From: Claveliimonas sp963592205
Lineage (GTDB): Bacteria; Bacillota; Clostridia; Lachnospirales; Lachnospiraceae
Direction of reading: 5' to 3'
Assembly (NCBI GenBank): GCA_963592205.1
Contig: CAVAVU010000015.1
Coordinates: 1 to 14,382 of the forward strand
DNA: 14,382 bases
Both the position numbers and the translations under genes were made by a program. Shown here in pieces: positions 6,632-12,952 of this stretch. Below the pieces are notes generated by a model. That model searched no databases. It saw only the letters and a list, made by a program, of their open reading frames with translations, and was not told where the DNA came from. The first letter of the stretch is position 1. Each line of letters begins with the position of its first letter.

Positions 6632-8065
6632 ATGGCAAAACAGTATGAAACCGTCATTGGACTGGAAGTCCATGTAGAACTGGCCACTAAGACGAAGATA
6701 TTCTGCGGATGCAGCACAGCATTCGGAGGTGCACCAAATACACACACCTGTCCGGTATGTACCGGTATGCCAGGGTCTCTGCCGGTGTTAAATAAACAGG
6801 TAGTAGAATATGCGGCTGCCATTGGTCTTGCAACCAACTGCGAGATCACGCAGGTATGCAAATTTGACCGTAAGAACTATTTCTATCCGGATAATCCGCA
6901 GAACTATCAGATCTCACAGCTGTATCTTCCGATCGCAAGAAACGGATATGTAGAGATTGAAGTCGGAGAGCAGAAGAAAAAGATCCGTATCCACGAAATG
7001 CATATGGAAGAGGATGCAGGTAAACTGGTACATGACGAGTGGGACGACACTTCTCTGGTAGATTACAACCGAAGCGGTGTGCCGCTGGTAGAGATCGTAT
7101 CTGAGCCGGATATGCGTTCTGCTGATGAAGTTATGGCATATTTGGAAAAACTTCGCCTGATCATTCAGTATCTGGGTGCATCGGACTGTAAGCTTCAGGA
7201 AGGTTCTATGCGTGCTGATGTGAACCTGTCTGTCCGTGAAGTGGGTGCGTCAGAGTTTGGTACACGTACTGAGATGAAGAACCTGAACTCCTTCAAAGCA
7301 ATCGCAAGAGCGATTGACGGAGAGCGTCAGAGACAGATTGATTTAATAGAGGCAGGACGTGCAGTTGTACAGGAGACAAGGCGCTGGGATGACAACAAAG
7401 AATCATCGCATGCTATGCGTTCTAAAGAGGATGCACAGGACTACAGATACTTCCCTGAACCTGATCTGGTGCCGATCGTGATCAGTGATGAATGGATCGC
7501 AGAGATCAAAGCCAGACAGCCGGAGTTCCGTACAGAGAAGCTGGAGCGTTATAACAGAGAGTTTGATATTCCGCGTTACGATGCAGAGATTATTACAAAT
7601 TCTAAGAAGATGGCAGACATTTTTGAGGCAACCACGGCGATCTGCGGCAAGCCGAAGAAAGTCGCAAACTGGCTGATGGTAGAGACGTTAAGACTGTTGA
7701 AAGAACGCGGACAGGAACCGGAAGACATCTGCTTTGCACCGGAACATCTTGCAAAACTGATCGAGCTTACCGAGGCTGGTACGATCAACAGTTCCGTAGC
7801 CAAAGAAGTGTTTGAAAAGATTTTCGATGAGAATGTAGATCCTGAGAAATACGTAGAGGAAAAAGGTCTGAAGATCGTGCAGGATGATGGAGCACTGGAA
7901 GAAGTGCTGAAGAAAGTCATCGCAGACAATCCGCAGGCTGTAGCTGACTATAAGGGCGGCAAAGAAAAAGCGCTTGGAGCACTGGTCGGACAGACGATGA
8001 AGGCGATGAAAGGCAAGGCTAATCCGGGCGTAGTGAATAAGAAGCTTCGCGAGATGTTAGCGTAG
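6632..8065 (+). CDS. gatB: Asp-tRNA(Asn)/Glu-tRNA(Gln) amidotransferase subunit B
   Basis: 477 aa, full length. GatB phosphorylates the side chain of misacylated Asp-tRNA(Asn) or Glu-tRNA(Gln) with ATP and amidates it using ammonia from GatA. Visible: the N-terminal IGLEVHVEL motif, four zinc-type cysteines C25, C27, C40, C43 (FCGC, TCPVC), the KFDRKNYFYPDNPQNYQISQ segment, and EMHMEEDAGK and DYNRSGVPLVEIVSEPD signatures of the cradle domain. From about residue 330 it has the helical and YqeY-like tail that grips tRNA, ending GVVNKKLREML. It starts only 2 nt after the gatA stop codon, with GAAAGGGGG (6614-6622) inside the end of gatA, so the two are probably translationally coupled. Confidence 0.97.
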   Translation: MAKQYETVIGLEVHVELATKTKIFCGCSTAFGGAPNTHTCPVCTGMPGSLPVLNKQVVEYAAAIGLATNCEITQVCKFDRKNYFYPDNPQNYQISQLYLPIARNGYVEIEVGEQKKKIRIHEMHMEEDAGKLVHDEWDDTSLVDYNRSGVPLVEIVSEPDMRSADEVMAYLEKLRLIIQYLGASDCKLQEGSMRADVNLSVREVGASEFGTRTEMKNLNSFKAIARAIDGERQRQIDLIEAGRAVVQETRRWDDNKESSHAMRSKEDAQDYRYFPEPDLVPIVISDEWIAEIKARQPEFRTEKLERYNREFDIPRYDAEIITNSKKMADIFEATTAICGKPKKVANWLMVETLRLLKERGQEPEDICFAPEHLAKLIELTEAGTINSSVAKEVFEKIFDENVDPEKYVEEKGLKIVQDDGALEEVLKKVIADNPQAVADYKGGKEKALGALVGQTMKAMKGKANPGVVNKKLREMLA

Positions 8066-8125
8066 AGATGGTGGACATGGCATTATAGCAGAAAATATTC
8101 CCCTCTTATTATAGAAAGAACACAG

Positions 8126-8165
8126 ACAGGCATTTGGGTATTTAGAAAAATATCTAAATGCCTGT
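8126..8165 (+). terminator. Strong hairpin after gatB, probably the operon terminator
   Basis: ACAGGCATTTGGGTATTT (8126-8143) pairs with AAATATCTAAATGCCTGT (8148-8165): 18 bp with two G-T pairs and loop AGAA. The T-run after it is weak (TTGTATTTT), so termination may be incomplete. It begins 60 nt after the gatB stop. Its upper part doubles as an operator-like palindrome for the next operon. Confidence 0.75.
8141..8158. promoter_or_regulatory. Candidate SdpR-type operator 1
   Basis: TTTAGA-AAAATA-TCTAAA, a dyad sharing the TTAGA-N6-TCTAA core with the second site; centres are 56 bp apart. It lies just upstream of the -35 box of the sdpR promoter, inside the gat-operon terminator stem. Binding by the adjacent ArsR-type repressor is inferred. 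Confidence 0.5.
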
Positions 8166-8193
8166 TGTATTTTGAAAAGAGATGTGATATAAA
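8165..8193 (+). promoter_or_regulatory. Promoter of the sdpRI-like operon (extended -10)
   Basis: TTGTAT at 8165-8170, 17-nt spacer, TATAAA at 8188-8193 preceded by TGA (extended -10). Predicted start near 8200, within the palindrome at 8198-8213, so a protein bound there would block initiation. Confidence 0.55.
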
Positions 8194-8197
8194 CTGA

Positions 8198-8213
8198 TTA
8201 GAAATATTTCTAA
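8198..8213. promoter_or_regulatory. Candidate SdpR-type operator 2, perfect 16-bp palindrome
   Basis: TTAGAAATATTTCTAA is its own reverse complement. It covers the predicted transcription start of the operon and shares the TTAGA-N6-TCTAA core with the site at 8141-8158. Dyads of this kind just before an ArsR-type gene usually mean autorepression. Confidence 0.7.
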
Positions 8214-8244
8214 ATAGGTTTGCAGCAGGTAAAGGATGGTGAGT

Positions 8245-8529
8245 ATGGGATTTGGAGAAACATTTAAAGCGCTGTCAGATCCGGTCCGCCGTGATATTCT
8301 TTCATTATTAAAAGGAGGAAGAATGTCCGCCGGAGATATCGGAGCGCATTTTGACATGACGGGTGCGACGATTTCCTATCATTTGAAGATCCTTAAGAAG
8401 GCAGGACTGGTGTTTGAGACCAGGGAAAAGAATTACATTTATTACACATTGAATACTTCCGTAGTGGAGGAAGTGATGCTCTGGCTGTCAGAGCTGAAAG
8501 GGGATGGAACTCATGTTGAGAGCGAATAA
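8245..8529 (+). CDS. sdpR: ArsR-family autorepressor, SdpR-like
   Basis: 94 aa from ATG 8245, which has AAAGGA at 8231-8236 spaced 8 nt; the upstream in-frame ATG at 8236 overlaps that site and has no good one of its own. It is a winged helix-turn-helix protein: FKALSDPVRRDIL at 7-19 is the classic N-terminal helix, the HTH lies about 27-49 (MSAGDIGAHFDMTGATISYHL), and the wing about 55-70 (ETREKNYIYYTLN). The metal-sensing CxC motif of true ArsR/SmtB sensors is absent. Closest in layout is Bacillus subtilis SdpR, which represses sdpRI and is titrated to the membrane by SdpI. Here too the gene precedes and overlaps an sdpI-like gene, supporting that role. Likely binds the palindromes at 8141-8158 and 8198-8213. 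Symbol given by homology. Confidence 0.85.
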   Translation: MGFGETFKALSDPVRRDILSLLKGGRMSAGDIGAHFDMTGATISYHLKILKKAGLVFETREKNYIYYTLNTSVVEEVMLWLSELKGDGTHVESE

Positions 8530-9160
8530 AAAGTTTTTTATTGTAACATGTATTGTTACGCTGCTTCCGATGCTGGCTGGATTGTTGTTGTGGAATCAGC
8601 TTCCGGATCGTGTGGCAACACATTTTGGGGCCGATGGTACACCGAATGGATACAGCAGTAAATTGGTTGCGGTAATTGGAATTTATCTGTTTTGTCTGGT
8701 TGTACATGTAATCTGTGCATTTGTGACAAGCGTTGATCCGAAGGGAAAGAATATCAATCCGAAAGTTTATCGTCTGGTCCTTTGCATCTGTCCGCTGGTA
8801 TCTATTTATGCGGGTGTCAGTGTTTATGGTAATGCACTTGACTATAAGGGCGTAAACAGTACAGTCTGGATAAATGCGTTGATGGCTGTGATACTGATCG
8901 TGGTCGGTAATTATCTGCCGAAATGCAGACAGAATTATACGGTAGGCATTAAGCTGCCGTGGACACTGGCAGACGAAGAAAACTGGGATTATACACACAG
9001 GATGGCTGGTAAATGGTGGATACTTGGCGGTGTGCTAACTTTTCTGGCTGGTTTTCAGTCATGGGTAGATCCGATCGATGTGAGCATTGCGATCATAGTA
9101 ATTGTGTCACTGATTCCGGCTGTGGCATCCTATCTGTATTTCAGAAAACACAGCTTATAA
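8513..9160 (+). CDS. sdpI: SdpI-family multi-spanning immunity/signal protein (DUF1648 + SdpI)
   Basis: 215 aa. ATG 8513 is preferred over ATG 8504 because AAAGGGG (8497-8503) abuts the latter but is 9 nt from the former. The gene overlaps the end of sdpR by 17 nt. Six membrane segments are visible, about 8-28, 50-72, 84-106, 118-134, 166-184 and 189-209. The DUF1648 signature LPDRVATHFGADGTPNGYSSK-type segment sits at 30-50 and the SdpI signature GNYLPK...NYTVGIKLPWTL at 132-152, with WDYTHRMAGKWW at 158-169. In B. subtilis, SdpI protects against the SdpC toxin and sequesters SdpR. No sdpC-like toxin gene is in this window, so this may defend against toxins of other cells or have another membrane role. 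Confidence 0.88.
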   Translation: MLRANKKFFIVTCIVTLLPMLAGLLLWNQLPDRVATHFGADGTPNGYSSKLVAVIGIYLFCLVVHVICAFVTSVDPKGKNINPKVYRLVLCICPLVSIYAGVSVYGNALDYKGVNSTVWINALMAVILIVVGNYLPKCRQNYTVGIKLPWTLADEENWDYTHRMAGKWWILGGVLTFLAGFQSWVDPIDVSIAIIVIVSLIPAVASYLYFRKHSL

Positions 9161-9200
9161 ATAAGATTAGGAGAAATAATATCTGTATTTTATCGGTGAG

Positions 9201-9209
9201 TGCTATACT
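9201..9209 (+). promoter_or_regulatory. Extended -10 promoter of the PurF-like gene
   Basis: TGC-TATACT at 9201-9209. No good -35 box is present 16-18 nt upstream, which fits an extended -10 promoter. The -10 overlaps an inverted repeat ATACTA-TACG-TAGTAT (9205-9220), a possible repressor or operator site. Confidence 0.6.
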
Positions 9210-9252
9210 ATACGTAGTATGTCAGAATAACAGATAAGATAAGGAGAAAGTT

Positions 9253-10665
9253 ATGAGTGGTTTTTTCGGAGTAGCATCGAAGGAAGATTGTGTACTGGAA
9301 CTTTTCTACGGAGTGGATTACCATTCCCATCTGGGAACAAGACGCGGAGGTATGGCAGTACATGGGGAAAACGGATTTGACCGTGCAATCCATAATATTG
9401 AAAATACGCCATTTCGAACCAAGTTTGAGAAAGATGCCGGCACGATGAAAGGCAATATCGGTATTGGATGTATTTCAGATTATGAGCCGCAGCCATTGCT
9501 GTTCAGCTCTAAGATTGGAAGCTTTAGCCTTGCATTTGTCGGTAAAGTCAATAATTACGAGGAACTGTTGGAGGATCTGTACGGCAGATCAAAGACACAT
9601 TTTCAGGAAATGACGAATGGAACGGTCAATGTGACAGAGCTGATCGCAGCATTGATCTGTGAAAAGGACAGCTTTGTAGAAGGTATCCGTTATGTGCAGG
9701 ATCTGGTGGATGGTTCACTGAGTATGCTGTTAATGACGAAAGACGGTATCTATGCAGCAAGAGACAAGATGGGACGTACACCAATCGTTGTGGGACACAA
9801 GGAAGGTGCATACTGTCTGTCATTTGAGAGCCATGCGTATATCAATCTCGGTTATCAGGATTATAAAGAACTGGGACCTGGCGAGATCGTTTATGTGACT
9901 CCGGAAAGTGTGGAGACATTAGCAGCACCTGGTAAGGAAATGAAGATCTGTTCCTTCCTGTGGGTATATTATGGTTATCCGACATCCGCTTATGAGGGCG
10001 TGAATGTAGAAGAGATGCGTTATCACTGCGGAAGTATGCTTGCAAAACGTGATGGCGATTCCGTACATCCTGATATCGTAGCAGGCGTACCGGATTCCGG
10101 TATTGCACATGCCATCGGATACGCCAATGAATCCGGTATTCCGTATGCAAGACCATTCATCAAATATACACCAACCTGGCCGAGATCATTCATGCCGACC
10201 AATCAGAGCCAGCGTAATCTGATCGCACGTATGAAGCTGATTCCGGTTAAGGCATTGATTGAAGATAAGAAGCTTCTGCTCATCGATGATTCTATCGTTC
10301 GAGGCACACAGCTTCGCGAGACGACAGAATTTCTGTATCGCAGCGGCGCGAAGGAAGTCCATGTGCGTCCGGCCTGCCCGCCGATCATGTACGGTTGCAA
10401 ATATCTGAACTTCTCACGTTCCAGATCAGAGATGGAGCTGATTGCCCGTCAGATGATCCAGAAGAGAGAAGGAGATAACTGTCCGCAGGAAGTACTGGAC
10501 GAATATGCAGATCCATGCAGTTGCAAATACGAGCAGATGATCGAAGATATTCGTAAGCAGCAGAACTTTACCACACTGAGATATCACAGACTGGATGATC
10601 TGCTGGCATCTATCGGTATCGAGCCGTGTAAAGTATGTACATACTGCTTTAATGGTAAAGAATAG
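9253..10665 (+). CDS. PurF-like phosphoribosyltransferase with a degenerate glutaminase domain
   Basis: 470 aa. It has the PurF architecture: N-terminal Ntn-hydrolase domain (about 1-230) and C-terminal PRTase domain with an intact PRPP loop LIDDSIVRGTQ (343-353). Four cysteines fit the [4Fe-4S] ligands of the Bacillus-type enzyme: C233, C382, C462 and C465 (C459 is extra). The glutaminase site, however, is lost: residue 2, the nucleophilic Cys in PurF, is Ser (codon AGT). The GHxRY, HNGN and HRGQ motifs read GIGCISDY, FVGKVNN and GTRRGG. The start is firm, with AAGGAG at 9241-9246 spaced 6 nt. It therefore cannot be called a glutamine-dependent amidophosphoribosyltransferase with confidence; it may use free ammonia, regulate purine synthesis, or have another PRPP-linked role. 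It stands alone between its own promoter and a terminator, not in a pur operon. Confidence 0.85.
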   Translation: MSGFFGVASKEDCVLELFYGVDYHSHLGTRRGGMAVHGENGFDRAIHNIENTPFRTKFEKDAGTMKGNIGIGCISDYEPQPLLFSSKIGSFSLAFVGKVNNYEELLEDLYGRSKTHFQEMTNGTVNVTELIAALICEKDSFVEGIRYVQDLVDGSLSMLLMTKDGIYAARDKMGRTPIVVGHKEGAYCLSFESHAYINLGYQDYKELGPGEIVYVTPESVETLAAPGKEMKICSFLWVYYGYPTSAYEGVNVEEMRYHCGSMLAKRDGDSVHPDIVAGVPDSGIAHAIGYANESGIPYARPFIKYTPTWPRSFMPTNQSQRNLIARMKLIPVKALIEDKKLLLIDDSIVRGTQLRETTEFLYRSGAKEVHVRPACPPIMYGCKYLNFSRSRSEMELIARQMIQKREGDNCPQEVLDEYADPCSCKYEQMIEDIRKQQNFTTLRYHRLDDLLASIGIEPCKVCTYCFNGKE

Positions 10666-10685
10666 GAAAATTAATAGAATGTATA

Positions 10686-10727
10686 AAAGAGCTCTGCACC
10701 TTTAAACGGTGACAGGGCTCTTTCTTT
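10686..10727. terminator. Bidirectional terminator between convergent genes
   Basis: AAAGAGC (10686-10692) pairs with GCTCTTT (10717-10723), continuing with a T-G pair, CTG/CAG, a bulged A and CACC/GGTG. T-rich on the right in the forward direction and, on the reverse strand, CTTTTAT. It serves the PurF-like gene and the LysR gene; the stop codon of the latter lies in its loop. Confidence 0.85.
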
Positions 10728-11571
10728 CGATACAATCCTGGAGCGTTTCCAGAACGCGATTGAGCAATTGTTTATCAGTATCCGGATTCCAGGAGTATCC
10801 CATTTTCAGTGTAAAAGGGCATGGAAGAAATGTTTTTGGAAGTACTTTCATATCAGGCGAGATCTGACTCTCTGGAAGTAGTGATACGGCGGCACCGGCA
10901 TGTACACATTCGGTGACACTATCCATGGAAATACTGGTAAATATAATCTCAAAATCTACATTTGACTTCTTAAGGCAATAAAGAGAATGGTTATTGATGA
11001 CACAATCATCGGAAAACAAGGCAATCGGAATTGGCTCATTCTCATTATATTTAAAATCTGGTGCACATACCCAGTGAAGGGCTTCCTGCCATAAGATGAT
11101 ATCATCTTCGTATTGAGGTTCCATTGCAACAATACCCATATCCAGTTTGCGTTCATGAATTTTGCTGCGCAGAATACGGCTTCGTACAAAATCTGCTTTG
11201 AGCTGATAATCACGAAGAGTGGTATTTAGTTGAGGGTACATTTCAGATAAAAAATATCTGGAATAATCTGGTGGTAAGCCAATAGTCAGAATACCGTTCC
11301 ATGTTTTGCCCGTCAGAGAACGAAATGCTTCGTTATTAACAGACAGGATCTGTTCAGCGTAATTACGTAGGATTTCGCCGCCTTTTGTCAGTGTGAGTGT
11401 GTTTTTGTTACGGATAAAGAGAGGGGTACCGACCTGTTCTTCCAGTTTTTTGATCTGCATACTGACAGCGGAATGTGAACGGTAGGTCAACTCTGCTGTC
11501 TGATTTAATTTGCCTGTTTCAGTGGCAATTAAAAATGTATTAAGGTATTCAAGGTTGAATATACGGTTCAT
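10702..11571 (-). CDS. LysR-family transcriptional regulator
   Basis: 289 aa from the ATG ending at 11571, which has GGAGG (11578-11582 on the plus strand) spaced 6 nt; the longer frame to 11646 adds 25 residues without such a site and runs across the predicted promoter. The N-terminal winged HTH is typical of LysR proteins (about residues 6-65: LEYLNTFLIATETGKLNQTA, then SHSAVSMQIKKLEEQVGTPLFIR and LTLTKGGEIL). The effector-binding domain is weakly conserved, about 90-285. LysR proteins usually regulate a divergent gene and respond to a metabolite of its pathway; the MDR oxidoreductase and BCCT transporter diverge from it here, so they are the likely targets. The effector is not known. Its 3' end is embedded in the terminator shared with the PurF-like gene. 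Confidence 0.9.
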   Translation of the reverse strand: MNRIFNLEYLNTFLIATETGKLNQTAELTYRSHSAVSMQIKKLEEQVGTPLFIRNKNTLTLTKGGEILRNYAEQILSVNNEAFRSLTGKTWNGILTIGLPPDYSRYFLSEMYPQLNTTLRDYQLKADFVRSRILRSKIHERKLDMGIVAMEPQYEDDIILWQEALHWVCAPDFKYNENEPIPIALFSDDCVINNHSLYCLKKSNVDFEIIFTSISMDSVTECVHAGAAVSLLPESQISPDMKVLPKTFLPCPFTLKMGYSWNPDTDKQLLNRVLETLQDCIERKSPVTV

Positions 11572-11634
11572 ACGATGCCTCCATAATGATATGTTGTTGA
11601 CAAAAAATAAACATATATAGTATGTGACAGCACT

Positions 11635-11643
11635 AGTATAGCA
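11635..11643 (-). promoter_or_regulatory. Extended -10 promoter of the LysR gene
   Basis: On the minus strand TGC-TATACT reads from 11643 to 11635. It is within an 11-nt word, GTGCTATACTA, identical to that at the PurF-like promoter (9200-9210). No good -35 is seen. The leader would be about 55 nt. Confidence 0.55.
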
Positions 11644-11690
11644 CAAGATTACCGCGAAATGTTAGATAATAGTGGTGAAAAAGGAAACAT

Positions 11691-11707
11691 ATTCAAAATA
11701 ATTGAAT
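11691..11707. promoter_or_regulatory. Candidate LysR-type binding site
   Basis: ATTCAA-AATAA-TTGAAT, a 17-bp perfect dyad with a 5-nt centre that contains the LysR-type T-N11-A pattern. It lies about 55-75 nt before the predicted start of the MDR transcript, the usual place for an activating LysR site. Confidence 0.5.
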
Positions 11708-11728
11708 CTTATATCCTGCTTTAATTGA

Positions 11729-11757
11729 TGTACATTTAACAAAGTAGGTGTTAATAT
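11729..11757 (+). promoter_or_regulatory. Candidate promoter of the MDR-BCCT operon
   Basis: TGTACA (11729-11734), 17-nt spacer, TAATAT (11752-11757) with TG at 11749-11750 (extended -10). Both boxes are weak, as expected for an activator-dependent promoter. An alternative is TTGACA at 11597-11602 with TAGTAT at 11618-11623 (15-nt spacer), which has a perfect -35 but a short spacer. Confidence 0.4.
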
Positions 11758-11836
11758 AAAGCCATCAAAGAAAACAAGGTTTTGCGCAGAACATGTATCT
11801 TGAAATATTGAAATGAATAGTAAAGGAGATCAGATT

Positions 11837-12931
11837 ATGACAGCAATACCAAAAAAAATGAAGGGCGTATATCTTACAGGTTTTGGAGGATTTGAAAAAC
11901 TGGAATACAGAGAGGATATTGATGTACCACAGCCAAAGGCTGGTGAAGTATTAATTAAGATCGGAGCTTCAGCAGTTAATAATACAGATGTCAATACACG
12001 TATTGGTTGGTATTCTAAAAATGTAAAGACACAGACTAATGATGGTGGAGAAAAGGGCTTCAAAGATGTAGACAAAGACGGATCATGGCTTGGCCAGGCA
12101 CTGGTATTCCCAAGAATCCAGGGAGCAGATTCTTGCGGAACAATCGTAGCAGTCGGTGAGGGTGTCAGCGAAGACCGCATTGGACAGAGAGTTATGGTTC
12201 AGAGTGTACAGCCTTCCTTTACAGGAGACAATCCGTATGACTGTATTACATGGGGATCAGAGTGTGACGGTGGATTCGCAGAGTATGCAACGGCACTGTC
12301 AAGTCAGACATTTGAAGTAAAATCTGATCTGAAAGATTATGAGCTTGCACCGTTCTGCTGCTCATATGGAACAGCGAATAATCTGGTATGGAGAACAGGT
12401 GTGAACGCAGGAGATAAAGTTCTGGTTACAGGAGCCTCTGGTGGTGTTGGATCTGCACTGGTTCAGTTGTGCAAGGCAAGAGACGCTTATGTAATCGGTG
12501 TATGTGATCCGGGACAGGAAGATATCGTACGTGGTTATGGCGCAGATGAAATTATTCTCCGTGGTGAAGACTACGTAGAAAAGCTTGGTGAAATGTCAAT
12601 TGATGCTGCACTGGATATGGTAGCAGGTAATCAGTGGCCACAGATTCTGAAAGTGCTGAAAAAAGGCGGAAGATATGGTATCTGTGGAGCTATCGCAGGA
12701 CCAATGGTAGAGTTTGACGTACGTGACTGTTACCTGAAGGATCTGAGTCTTTGCGGAACAACCTTCCAGTCTAAGGAGTCTTTTGAACAGTTGATCAGCT
12801 TTATTGAGCAGGGAAAGATTAAACCGGTTGTTGCAAAAGTATTCCCACTGAAAGATATTGTAAAAGCACAGGAAGCATTCCTTTCTAAGAAACACATTGG
12901 AAAGATTGCACTTCAGGTGGCTGATGAGTAA
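11837..12931 (+). CDS. Zinc-free MDR-type NAD(P)H oxidoreductase (quinone oxidoreductase-like)
   Basis: 364 aa from ATG 11837, which has AAAGGAG at 11822-11828 spaced 8 nt; the in-frame ATG at 11813 lies upstream of that site. Medium-chain dehydrogenase/reductase fold: GroES-like N-terminal domain (about 8-165) and Rossmann domain with GASGGVGSA (199-207). The catalytic-zinc Cys is replaced (NNTD at 48-51) and the four-Cys structural zinc lobe is absent, so it belongs with the quinone oxidoreductase/enoyl reductase-like group, not with classical zinc alcohol dehydrogenases. An insertion of about 30 residues (61-90, TQTNDGGEKGFKDVDKDGSW) lengthens the substrate lobe relative to simple quinone reductases. 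It is 21 nt upstream of the BCCT transporter gene and almost certainly co-transcribed; it probably acts on the imported compound or on a product of it. Substrate unknown. Confidence 0.85.
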   Translation: MTAIPKKMKGVYLTGFGGFEKLEYREDIDVPQPKAGEVLIKIGASAVNNTDVNTRIGWYSKNVKTQTNDGGEKGFKDVDKDGSWLGQALVFPRIQGADSCGTIVAVGEGVSEDRIGQRVMVQSVQPSFTGDNPYDCITWGSECDGGFAEYATALSSQTFEVKSDLKDYELAPFCCSYGTANNLVWRTGVNAGDKVLVTGASGGVGSALVQLCKARDAYVIGVCDPGQEDIVRGYGADEIILRGEDYVEKLGEMSIDAALDMVAGNQWPQILKVLKKGGRYGICGAIAGPMVEFDVRDCYLKDLSLCGTTFQSKESFEQLISFIEQGKIKPVVAKVFPLKDIVKAQEAFLSKKHIGKIALQVADE

Positions 12932-12952
12932 AATATAGCGGAGGAAGCACAT

